40,833 nucleotides of DNA, taken from NCBI GenBank assembly GCA_903912525.1, contig CAIWHK010000004.1, positions 1 to 40,833 of the forward strand. Reading direction: 5' to 3'. The DNA is from an uncultured bacterium. Lineage in GTDB: Bacteria; Krumholzibacteriota; Krumholzibacteriia; LZORAL124-64-63. Position numbers and translations under genes: made by a program. This document shows positions 10,575-18,409 of the stretch, one piece after another. The notes under the pieces were generated by a model. It ran no database searches and was not told the DNA's origin. It worked only from the letters and a program-made list of their open reading frames with translations. Position 1 is the stretch's first letter. The number at the start of each line of letters is the position of its first letter.

Positions 10575-10648
10575 GTGTTGAGATCGCCCGATTTTGATGC
10601 ACAGCGGTCTGACGTGACAAAACTCCTGCGTTTGAGGAGACAACTACA

Positions 10649-11227
10649 ATGAAGAAGTTGGTAGCTCTGCTGATCGTTAGCCTCATGGCTACGGCGGCGT
10701 TCGCTGTGAACGACGATGGTACCGACTCGTTCGGTATCTACTTCGACGTGGCGAATACGCAGAACAACATTCCGACCCAGGGTCCGTTCGCTCCGTTCTC
10801 GGTCTACCTGGTTCTGATGAACCCGGCTGGCCCGACGAACGGTTTCGAATGCACGGTCACCCCGGTGGGTGCCCCGTTCTTCGCTCTGAGCACGACCCTG
10901 GGTGGCGCTGGCGCTCTGGACGTCGACTCTTCGGCCAACGGCTTTGCCGTCGGCACGGCGTCGAACTACCCCTTCGCCAACGGCGGCCTGACCCTCGTGA
11001 CCTACAGCTTCATGCTGCAGGCCATGGCTCCGCTGGACTTCTACATCACGAAGGCTTCCATCCCCTCGATGACCGGCAACCTGCCGGTCGTCACGGGCGA
11101 CGGCACCCTTCGTCGTTGCGGCGTCGCCTCCGGCGACGTTACGGTGGCCTGCGCTCGGGTCAACGGTGCCAGCGTTGTGCCGACCGAGGCCAGCTCGTTC
11201 GGCAGCGTCAAGAGCCTGTTCCGTTAG
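10649..11227 (+). CDS. Secreted protein of unknown function, paralog A (C-terminal FGSVKSLFR)
   Basis: This 192-residue protein starts at ATG 10649 behind GAGGAG. A clear signal peptide (KKLVALLIVSLMATAAFA) precedes a mature beta-rich domain with few charges. It is paralogous to the product of 11692-12330. Both have an F-x-VY-x-V segment followed by a NP-x-G and FEC segment, the block TLGGxGALDVDS followed by NGxAVG, a late ASIPS segment, two late Cys residues, and the terminal tail FGxVKxLFR. I do not recognise a described family. The shared tail at the extreme C-terminus suggests a sorting or anchoring signal. Codon choice (GCT, GGT, CGT) points to strong expression. A textbook terminator follows 35 bases after the stop. 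Confidence 0.85.
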   Translation: MKKLVALLIVSLMATAAFAVNDDGTDSFGIYFDVANTQNNIPTQGPFAPFSVYLVLMNPAGPTNGFECTVTPVGAPFFALSTTLGGAGALDVDSSANGFAVGTASNYPFANGGLTLVTYSFMLQAMAPLDFYITKASIPSMTGNLPVVTGDGTLRRCGVASGDVTVACARVNGASVVPTEASSFGSVKSLFR

Positions 11228-11262
11228 GACTGGTTCAATTCGGTGGCTTCGGCCACTGAGGG

Positions 11263-11295
11263 AGCCCGGCCGGTTTACCGGCCGGGCTTTTTTTT
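11263..11295 (+). terminator. Strong intrinsic terminator after secreted paralog A
   Basis: An 11-bp GC-rich perfect stem (11263-11273 with 11278-11288), a TTTA loop and a run of eight T residues (11288-11295). Confidence 0.93.
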
Positions 11296-11371
11296 GCCAG
11301 GTTGGGCGATCTGCTGCCGGCATTTCCTGCCGCGGCGCGGCGCCTGCCAGCCGGGGCGGGAGCAGGCGCAC

Positions 11372-11400
11372 TTGACATGATCCTTTGACCTCTGGATATT
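11372..11400 (+). promoter_or_regulatory. Putative promoter for secreted paralog B
   Basis: TTGACA (11372-11377), a 17-base spacer and GATATT (11395-11400). The -35 box is consensus and the -10 box matches four of six positions. Confidence 0.42.
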
Positions 11401-11565
11401 CACCCTTGGACGCATCCGACGCTCTGGGCCCCACCAGGATCGGCGTCGGCGTCAGCGGGCCCCAAGGCGGCAGGTTCCGGCAAAATCTTCACTTGTCGCT
11501 TCGGAAATCGCTTGATATGTTGCCGCCGTGCGAGGTCGCCCGGGCATGGCCTGCGGCCTGTAGGA

Positions 11566-11644
11566 ACAGGATCGGTCCTGTACGGCACGGTACGTGCTTA
11601 GCGGAGCCGTAACCTGGGTGCGGACGGATGCCCGCGACACCCAG
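11566..11644 (+). ncRNA. Structured leader RNA candidate (three hairpins)
   Basis: Hairpin 1 is ACAGGA-TCGG-TCCTGT (11566-11581). Element 2 has outer ACGGC/GCCGT (11582-11586 with 11606-11610) competing with inner GCACG-GTA-CGTGC (11585-11597). Hairpin 3 is CTGGGTG/CACCCAG (11614-11620 with 11638-11644), with additional inner pairing. The series lies about 30 bases before the ribosome binding site of the next gene. I do not match it to a known riboswitch class. It may be a translational control element, or simply a GC-rich region that folds by chance. Confidence 0.35.
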
Positions 11645-11691
11645 AGGCCCTGCAGGGTTGGGTGAGATTTCCGAGAAAGGGGAATCCTAAG

Positions 11692-12330
11692 ATGAAGAAA
11701 CTGCTCTTTGCTGTGTGTGCGCTTGCGGCGATCTCTCTGCTGGCTCCTAGTGCCGGCTTTGCCACGACGCCTGATCCGGGGGTGTGGAACAACCGTATCG
11801 GCTTCTACACCACCGCGACGGCCGACGCCGCGAGTCTGCCGTCCATGGCTGCGACGACGCCGTTCAACGTGTACATGGTGGTCTGCAATCCGACGGGAGC
11901 GGACGGGTTGCCTGCTGCCGTCGATGCTTTTGAATGCTCGGTCTCGGTCACCGGTCCTTCCTATTTTCGCCTGACCGAGACGCTGGGCGGTACCGGCGCC
12001 TTGGACGTCGATTCTGCTACTAACGGCTATGCGGTCGGATTTGCGGCCCCGATACCCCCCACGAACGGATTCTGCGTCCTCGTAACTTGGAATTGCATGC
12101 TGATGACGCCGGCCTCCTCCGGCAGCCCGTGGAACATGTACATGGGCCCCGCCTCGATCCCGTCGGTGCCCGGCGGCTACATGGCGGTCAACGTCCCGAG
12201 CAGCGACCCGATGTTGCAGTCGTGCCTGCCGTCGTCCGGCGATTTTGCGCAGGCGGTGTTTTCGATCGGCGAAACGGTCGTCCCGGACGAGGACGTGACG
12301 TTCGGCGCCGTCAAGGCCCTGTTCCGCTGA
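11692..12330 (+). CDS. Secreted protein of unknown function, paralog B (C-terminal FGAVKALFR)
   Basis: This 212-residue protein starts at ATG 11692 behind AAAGGGGA. The signal peptide is KKLLFAVCALAAISLLAPSA, with cleavage probably near GFA-TTP. The mature part parallels the product of 10649-11227: FNVYMVVCNPTG, FECSVSVTG, TLGGTGALDVDS followed by NGYAVG, ASIPSVPGG, and the terminal VTFGAVKALFR. It carries more Cys residues than paralog A. No described domain is recognised. The two genes look like a local duplication that has diverged, each with its own promoter or terminator. Because the tail is conserved at the very end despite divergence elsewhere, export by a C-terminal signal-dependent route, perhaps involving the C25 protein encoded next, is a reasonable inference but unproven. 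Confidence 0.85.
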   Translation: MKKLLFAVCALAAISLLAPSAGFATTPDPGVWNNRIGFYTTATADAASLPSMAATTPFNVYMVVCNPTGADGLPAAVDAFECSVSVTGPSYFRLTETLGGTGALDVDSATNGYAVGFAAPIPPTNGFCVLVTWNCMLMTPASSGSPWNMYMGPASIPSVPGGYMAVNVPSSDPMLQSCLPSSGDFAQAVFSIGETVVPDEDVTFGAVKALFR

Positions 12331-12375
12331 GTCGTAAAGTGACGACGCGGCGAACGCAACTCGCCGCGGAATCCT

Positions 12376-12401
12376 GGCCGCCCCCGGCAACGGGGGCGGC
12401 C
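12376..12401 (+). terminator. Hairpin terminator after secreted paralog B
   Basis: A perfect 10-bp GC stem (12376-12385 with 12392-12401) and a 6-base loop, followed by GCTTTC. The stem is strong and the T-tract weak. Confidence 0.6.
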
Positions 12402-12427
12402 GCTTTCATGGCCCCGGCCACGCGCTA

Positions 12428-12456
12428 TTGACCGCCCCGTCGAACGCCTCTATACT
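12428..12456 (+). promoter_or_regulatory. Promoter for the C25 peptidase gene
   Basis: TTGACC (12428-12433), an exact 17-base spacer and TATACT (12451-12456), close to sigma70 consensus. The ATG is 69 bases beyond. Confidence 0.68.
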
Positions 12457-12524
12457 CTGGACATGCCCTCCGGGCCAAGCCCGCCCCTGATCGACAGTTC
12501 TGCCACAACCTCAGGAGTCCCTTC

Positions 12525-15500
12525 ATGGGCCGTGTTTCGCGATGCCTCGTGTCAGGGCGCACCCGTGTCGCGCCGTTCGTGTGCCTGGCCGTTGCCCTGG
12601 CGTTGGCAGGGCCGGTTACCGGGGCGGCCGCCGCCGAGGTGGCTCCGAACGCCGGCGCCTTGCCGCGCCTGCAGGTGACCGGCAGTTCCGTGTCCGGCCT
12701 CAGCCTGGCGGTGGACGGGTTGGAACCGGTCTGGACCGCGGCCTACACCGGCAGTGATGGCCTGGTGCGGTGGTCGTTGGCCGTCGACGGGTTCGTGACC
12801 GGCGGCGCGCCGGGCGCCCCGCGTGTGCCCTCGGGCGGCGCCTGGATCGTCGTGCCGCCCGGCATGCGCCCGGTGGTGAAGGTCCTGGGCGAAACGTGGC
12901 AGTCGGCTGATGGCCGCCTGCTGGCGGTCGAGACCACGCCGGTTCGCGTGCCCGGCGCCGGCGACGAGCCCGATGCGCTGAACGAAATGCTGCTCGAACC
13001 CGGGGCCGCACTGCCGGAAGGCATCGAGGCGCTGGTCGTCCCGGGCGCGGCGACGAAGGGACATGCCGGGGCTGCCGTCACGGTGGATGCGCCGGTGTGG
13101 TGGCGTGGGCGCCGGGTCGCGGCCTGCCGCGTCGTCCCGGTCCGCTACGAGGCCGCAGGGGCGGCGCAGCAGACGCTGGCCGCCGGGCGCTGGGAGATCG
13201 CGTTCGTGCCTGACGCGTCGAAGGCCGCGATGCCGGCAGCCAACGCGCGGATGACCAGTGGCGCCAACGACGCGCGGTTCGCCGCCGCGTTCCTCAACGG
13301 CGGGCTGCTGTCCTCGCTGCCGACCGAAGGGCGTGCGAACGCCGCCGCCATGGAGAAGGCCACCCTGCCCGCCCGCGTGGCCAAGGCCGGCACCCTCCTG
13401 GGTCCCGAGGCCCGCCTGGCCGTCTCGCGCACGGGCCCGGTGCGCGTCACTTACGCGCGCCTGCGCCAGCGCGGCCTGATTCCCGATGTCCCCATCCTCG
13501 AAAGCCAGGTGCGCCTCTACCAGCGTCGCTACCTGGAGCGGCTGGACGACGGCGCCGGCGCGCCGTATGTCGAGGTCGAGGTGCCCCTGCACATGGTGGG
13601 CGAAGGCGACGCGTTCGACGGCGACGATTTCTTCGTCTTCTACGGCCTGCGGCTGCGCGATGATGCCGACTACGTCGGCGACGCGGGGGCGGGGCCTGAG
13701 CTGATCCCCGGCAGCGGCGATGCCTTCGAGATGAACAACGAGACGAACCTGTACTGGTTGGCCTGCGCCGCGCCGACCGTCGGCGGTCCCTGGGCGCGCA
13801 TGGCGACGACCACCCTGCCGGCGTCGTCAGGCACGCCACTGGCGAACTTCCGCCACACGGCGCACGTGGAGGAGCAGGCGGCATACCGCGAGAACCTGCC
13901 CTCGACCACGACCGACCGCATGTACCTGAACCTGCATACCGACGCTGAAGCCTCCATCGTGGTCAGCCCCTTCTGGCGGCCGGATCCGGCCGGGGCGACG
14001 GCGAACATCGGTGTTGCTGTCGCCGGCTTCAACAGCGTGGCGCGGCCTCTCCGGTTCGAACTGGTCACCGACACGGCCAACGTGACGCTGCTGGAGGACT
14101 ACAACCTCGCGACGTCGCAGACGATCGTGCGCAATTACACGGTGTCGGCGGCCGCGCTTGACGGAGCCACGTCGAAGGTGCGCATGTCGCGCGGCGTGGG
14201 CGCCAGTCCGTACCTGTTCGCCTACCTCAACTGGGCCGAGGTCGCCTACGATGCGCTCTACGCGACCGTCGGCAACGAACTGCGCTTCCATGGCGGCGAT
14301 GTCGCCGGCGCCCGGCCCATCGAGGTGACGGGGTTCACTTCGGCGGACGTCGGCCTGCTCGAGATCACCGATCCCCGCGCGCCCGTGCTGGTGACCATGC
14401 AGGCCGGCAACGTGGTGGCCGACGGCGGCGGCTGGAAGCTGTCGGTGATGCCGACGCAGTCGGGCACGCGCCGCGTGTTCCACGCGATGGGCAACTTCGG
14501 CACGACCGGCGCGATCGAGTTCAACTACGTGAAATCGACCGTCGCCGACGACCCGACCGATCCGACGCAGTTGGCCGGCGGCAATCCCGACCTGGTCGTC
14601 GTGACGCACAAGACGTTCCGCGCCGCGCTCGATCGCTGGGTGCAGCATCGGGTGGCGCGCTCGGGCGGCGTACTGAAGGTGCACGTCGTGGACGTCGACG
14701 ACATCTACGACTGGTACAGCGGCGGCCTGCGCGATCCCTGGGCGGTCAAGCGGTTCTGCGACCACGCGCTGACGGCGTGGGAGATCTGGGCGCTGGTGAC
14801 GGTCGGCGACGCCAACGAGGACGCGCTGGGCAAGCGGGTGATCGCCCAGGCCGACTCCTGGGCCACCGACTGGGTGCCCACGCACTACCACACGCAGCAC
14901 GTGCTGTCCTACGAGCCCGAGTTGATGGCCAGCGACAAGTGGTATGCATCGCTGCAGTACGGCCAGGACTACCCGGCCGAGGATTTCCCCGCCTCGATCG
15001 CCGCGCCGTTCGACATGCTGGCCGGACGCCTGCCCTGCAACAGCGTGGCCGAACTGGATGTGATGATCGACAAGATCATCGCGCTGGAGACGCCGCAGGC
15101 GGGCCAGGACTGGCGCCGGCGCGGCATCTTCGTCGCCGATGACGAGTGGTCGAACGGGTATGGCGCCGAAGCGTTGCTGTACCTGCAGTACCAGCCGGGC
15201 GAGCTCGATTTCCTCGAGAGCGAGCGCGACTCGATGTCGACGGCCTGGGCGCAGCGGGCGGGCGTGCCCCTTGAAAGCACGCTGGTCACGCTGAAGTCCC
15301 TGCTGGACCCGCAGTTCCCGTACACCGGGACAACGCCCGAGAACCGGCTGATCAACGCCGTGCGCCAGTACACGGCGGCAGCGGCCACGCCGGTGCTGCT
15401 CTCGGCGCTCAACACGGGCGGCATCGTGGCCAACTACCAGGGGCACGCCAACCAGTACGTGCTTTCGTCGGAGTACTGGATGCAGGACATGCCCACGGTC

Positions 15501-16898
15501 CCGAACCTGCGCAGCGATGTCTCGCTGCTGACGAACACGGGGCGGCCCTGGTTCTTCATCGGGCTGGGTTGCCACATCGCCGACTGGGCGCAGAACCCGG
15601 TCAAGAGCGAGCAGGTGCCGCAGGAGCGCTGCATCAGCGAGAAGATGCTGCTGCGCCCCGCCGCGGGCGCCTCGGGTGTGTACGCGAGCAGCGGCTACGA
15701 GTTCATCACGGCCAACCGCTCGCTGGGCGAGTACATCTTCCGCCGCTGGTGCACGTTGCCGCCGGCGCCGGCCACGAGCGGGCCGGGCGGCAGCGCGCCC
15801 GGGCGCAGCCGCTGGGTGCTGGGCGAGATCCTGTGGGCGGCCGAGGCGGACCTGGCCGCGGATCGGCCCGTGGCCTACCCGTTCCCCGACATGATTGCGC
15901 AGTACGTCCTGCTGGGCGACCCGCTGCTGACGCTGGATGGCGGCGAGCCCGTCGTCGAGGCCGTGCTGCACGGCACGGCGGACGAGTCGGTCAGCGGCAG
16001 CGTCGAACTGGCGGCCCTGGACGATACGAACATCCGCACGCTGACGATCACCGCGCGCGACGAGGCCGGCATCGACCGGCTCGTGGTCCTGGACGGCCAG
16101 GGCGCGGACGTCACGTCGCAGGTGTCGGTCGAGTCGTTGCCGCCCGGCGCGCGCACGACGCAGCGCGCCGACTACGCACTGACGGTGCCGGTGCGGCCGT
16201 ACGACCACGCCCTGACCGTCAGGGTCTACGATACGGGCGCGGCGCTGGCGGGCGATCGCCACTGGGAGCTGACGCTGGACATGCCGCAGACGGCCCAGTT
16301 CACGGCCGACGGCGAGGTGCTGGACCCGGCAACCTTCGTCTTCGCGACGGGCGTGCCGGTGGCCTTCCACGGCGCTGTGACCAGCGCCGCCTGGATCACC
16401 CCGGCGATGGAAAAGACGCTGACCAGCAGCACACTGGAACTGACCGGCGTCAGCTTCGGCCTCGACAAGGGCCACGGGCTGACGGTCGACTTCACGGCCA
16501 CCGCCGGCACCGGCGCCAGCGCCGTGGGCCACAGCGTCATCCTGACGATCGACGGCCAGGCCACCGAACTGGTGCTGCAGCAGGCCGAGGACACCGGCGG
16601 CGTGGCGGGCATCGGCCGCGTACTGAACTACCCCAATCCGATGGGCGACCAGACGCGGTTCCTGGTCGAGACCGAGCAGTCCGGGCAGGGCAGCATCAGC
16701 CTGTGGTCGGTGGCCGGCAGCGCCGTGGCGAAGATCGCGTTTACGGCTTCAGGCGGCGACGACGTCGTGGTGGACTGGGATGGCCGCGATGCGCGCGGCG
16801 ACGAACTGGCCAACGGGACGTACCTGTACCAGGTGGAGATCGCCGGGGCGCAGGGCCCGGCGCGCAGCGAGGTGCAGCGCCTGGTGATCATGCGCTGA
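12525..16898 (+). CDS. Gingipain/PorU-like C25 cysteine peptidase with C-terminal FlgD-Ig-like domain
   Basis: This 1457-residue exported protein starts at ATG 12525 behind AGGAG and has a signal peptide of about 37 residues (FVCLAVALALAGPVTGAAAA). A long N-terminal propeptide-like beta region (to about residue 680) precedes a C25 caspase-fold catalytic domain. The putative catalytic His974 is in NYQGHANQ and Cys1016 in FIGLGCHIADW. After Ig-like segments (about 1145-1355) the C-terminus, from about residue 1365, is a FlgD-Ig/T9SS-type module beginning LNYPNPMGDQTRF and including DGRDARGDELANGTYLYQVE. C25 members include secreted gingipains and the sortase PorU of the type IX secretion system. 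Its place beside secreted proteins with a common tail fits a sortase or processing role, but a plain secreted protease is equally possible. Confidence 0.87.
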   Translation: MGRVSRCLVSGRTRVAPFVCLAVALALAGPVTGAAAAEVAPNAGALPRLQVTGSSVSGLSLAVDGLEPVWTAAYTGSDGLVRWSLAVDGFVTGGAPGAPRVPSGGAWIVVPPGMRPVVKVLGETWQSADGRLLAVETTPVRVPGAGDEPDALNEMLLEPGAALPEGIEALVVPGAATKGHAGAAVTVDAPVWWRGRRVAACRVVPVRYEAAGAAQQTLAAGRWEIAFVPDASKAAMPAANARMTSGANDARFAAAFLNGGLLSSLPTEGRANAAAMEKATLPARVAKAGTLLGPEARLAVSRTGPVRVTYARLRQRGLIPDVPILESQVRLYQRRYLERLDDGAGAPYVEVEVPLHMVGEGDAFDGDDFFVFYGLRLRDDADYVGDAGAGPELIPGSGDAFEMNNETNLYWLACAAPTVGGPWARMATTTLPASSGTPLANFRHTAHVEEQAAYRENLPSTTTDRMYLNLHTDAEASIVVSPFWRPDPAGATANIGVAVAGFNSVARPLRFELVTDTANVTLLEDYNLATSQTIVRNYTVSAAALDGATSKVRMSRGVGASPYLFAYLNWAEVAYDALYATVGNELRFHGGDVAGARPIEVTGFTSADVGLLEITDPRAPVLVTMQAGNVVADGGGWKLSVMPTQSGTRRVFHAMGNFGTTGAIEFNYVKSTVADDPTDPTQLAGGNPDLVVVTHKTFRAALDRWVQHRVARSGGVLKVHVVDVDDIYDWYSGGLRDPWAVKRFCDHALTAWEIWALVTVGDANEDALGKRVIAQADSWATDWVPTHYHTQHVLSYEPELMASDKWYASLQYGQDYPAEDFPASIAAPFDMLAGRLPCNSVAELDVMIDKIIALETPQAGQDWRRRGIFVADDEWSNGYGAEALLYLQYQPGELDFLESERDSMSTAWAQRAGVPLESTLVTLKSLLDPQFPYTGTTPENRLINAVRQYTAAAATPVLLSALNTGGIVANYQGHANQYVLSSEYWMQDMPTVPNLRSDVSLLTNTGRPWFFIGLGCHIADWAQNPVKSEQVPQERCISEKMLLRPAAGASGVYASSGYEFITANRSLGEYIFRRWCTLPPAPATSGPGGSAPGRSRWVLGEILWAAEADLAADRPVAYPFPDMIAQYVLLGDPLLTLDGGEPVVEAVLHGTADESVSGSVELAALDDTNIRTLTITARDEAGIDRLVVLDGQGADVTSQVSVESLPPGARTTQRADYALTVPVRPYDHALTVRVYDTGAALAGDRHWELTLDMPQTAQFTADGEVLDPATFVFATGVPVAFHGAVTSAAWITPAMEKTLTSSTLELTGVSFGLDKGHGLTVDFTATAGTGASAVGHSVILTIDGQATELVLQQAEDTGGVAGIGRVLNYPNPMGDQTRFLVETEQSGQGSISLWSVAGSAVAKIAFTASGGDDVVVDWDGRDARGDELANGTYLYQVEIAGAQGPARSEVQRLVIMR

Positions 16899-16942
16899 GG
16901 CGACGACCGCCCCTTTGGCGGTGACGACCCGGAAGGATGGGG

Positions 16943-18409
16943 ATGGGACGGAGCTCACACCCCGCGCGGCTCGTAGCCGGCGCGATGCTGGCGCTCGGAT
17001 GCGCCTGGCTTGTCGCCGGCGGCTGCGCCGGGCCGAAGCGCCTGCCGTCGGTCGAGACGTCGCCGCGCCCGCGTCCAGGTGTCGAGCCGGCGGTTGAAGC
17101 CGCGCCGTCGACGGTTCCGGCGCAGGAGCTGCCGGCGCACCCGGTGGCGCCGCCGATCCCGTGGCTGGAGCCGGCCGAGCCGCTGCGGCTGCTGGGTGTG
17201 GGGCTGCTCGAGGATCGTCCCACGTTGGAGATGCGCGCCGAGGGCGCGGCCTGGGTGCGTGACGCCGACTCGGGCCACACGCTGGCGGCCCTCGAGGCCG
17301 GCGAGCCGCTGACGTGCCGCCGTTCGGGAGAGGACGTCAGCTGGGAAGCCGGCGGCGAGTCCGGTCGTGTGCGTTCGGTGGCCCTGCAGCCGATCGACCC
17401 GGGCTTCCTCGTCAGCGCGCCGGGCGGCTCGTACCGGGGCGACTTCCTGGTCATTGCTACCCCGCGCGGCCACGGCCTGACCCTGGTCAACAACGTCGAG
17501 CTCGAGGACTACCTGAAGGGCGTCGTGCCCTGGGAGATCGGCCGTCACGACGTCTCGAAGTTCGACGCGCTGTGCGCGCAGGCGGTGGCCGCGCGCACGT
17601 ACACGGTGGCGCGCATCGGCTCGCGCCAGGCGCGCGGCTTCGACCTCTACGCCACGGTGATGGACCAGGTCTACAAGGGCGCAGCCAACGAGGACGCCCG
17701 CTGCAACGAGGCCATCGCCGAGACCGCGCCGCTGGTGCTGCGGCACGCGGGCCGCGAGATCGAGGCCTATTACAGCGCCTGCTGCGGCGGCAGCAGCTGC
17801 GCCGTGTCCGAAGTGTGGCCCAAGCCCGACCTGCCCTACCTGCGCCAGATCGCCGACAAATCGTCGAGCAGCGGCGAGGCCTGGTGCGCCGGTTCCCCCT
17901 ACTACCACTGGCGCGAGACCTGGAGCGCGAAGGCGCTCGAGCGCATCCTGCAGCGCACGTTGCCGGACTACGTGGACTACATGGCGCAGGGCGGTGGCGC
18001 CTGGGCCGGCGTCTCGTTCACGCCTTCGCGCGGCGGCAGCGCCGGCAGGCCGGGCGCCCTGCGCGAGATCGCGATCAAGCGGCGCACGCCCAGTGGGCGC
18101 GTGGCCGAGTTGGCGGTCGTCATGGCCGCCGGCACCTACCACGTGCGCGGCGACCGCGTGCGCTGGGTGCTGACGCCGTCCAGCGGCAACCCGAATATCC
18201 TGCGCAGCGCGCTCTTCGAACTCGAGGTCGTGCGCGATGATGAACGCCTGCGCGAGGTGTCGGTGCGCGGCCGCGGATTCGGGCACGGCATCGGGCTGTG
18301 CCAGACCGGGGCGCTGGGGATGGCCGCGGGCGGCCAGTCGTGGCGCGACATCCTGGCCCACTACTATCCCGGCGCGACGCTCGACGCCGTGACGAGGCAG
18401 GAACGATGA
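16943..18409 (+). CDS. SpoIID/LytB-domain protein, probable lipoprotein
   Basis: This protein of about 488 residues carries a SpoIID domain, a family whose sporulation member is a lytic transglycosylase acting on denuded glycan strands. The domain runs from about residue 140 and contains NNVELEDYLKGVVPWEI, ALCAQAVAARTYTV, YKGAANEDARCNEAI, EAYYSACCGG and the C-terminal GRGFGHGIGLCQTGALGMA. The N-terminus is hydrophobic and ends WLVAGGCAG, a plausible but imperfect lipobox, followed by a Pro-rich linker. I chose ATG 16943 because GGAAGG is six bases upstream; ATG 16937 would directly abut that site. The stop overlaps the next gene, a family 3 glycosidase, so the two are probably made together for wall turnover. 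Nothing else here suggests sporulation. Confidence 0.9.
   Translation: MGRSSHPARLVAGAMLALGCAWLVAGGCAGPKRLPSVETSPRPRPGVEPAVEAAPSTVPAQELPAHPVAPPIPWLEPAEPLRLLGVGLLEDRPTLEMRAEGAAWVRDADSGHTLAALEAGEPLTCRRSGEDVSWEAGGESGRVRSVALQPIDPGFLVSAPGGSYRGDFLVIATPRGHGLTLVNNVELEDYLKGVVPWEIGRHDVSKFDALCAQAVAARTYTVARIGSRQARGFDLYATVMDQVYKGAANEDARCNEAIAETAPLVLRHAGREIEAYYSACCGGSSCAVSEVWPKPDLPYLRQIADKSSSSGEAWCAGSPYYHWRETWSAKALERILQRTLPDYVDYMAQGGGAWAGVSFTPSRGGSAGRPGALREIAIKRRTPSGRVAELAVVMAAGTYHVRGDRVRWVLTPSSGNPNILRSALFELEVVRDDERLREVSVRGRGFGHGIGLCQTGALGMAAGGQSWRDILAHYYPGATLDAVTRQER

Larger units (their letters stand above)
11296..11691 (+). other. Long intergenic region with a structured leader candidate
   Basis: No gene is evident in these 396 bases. 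A promoter candidate at 11372-11400 would give a leader of about 285 bases before the ATG at 11692. The last part, 11566-11644, can fold into three consecutive hairpins (listed separately). The ribosome binding site GAGAAAGGGGA is at about 11673-11683. Confidence 0.6.

Noticed and set aside
11566-11644. Cyclic-di-GMP (GEMM-type) riboswitch
   Set aside because: A TAGCGGAGCC-like piece is reminiscent, but the conserved GCAAA and ACGCAAAGC segments are missing.
13827-16532. Long minus-strand open frame opposite the C25 peptidase
   Set aside because: Composition is typical of antisense shadow (Arg/His/Val-rich repeats), and the plus strand encodes recognisable domains.
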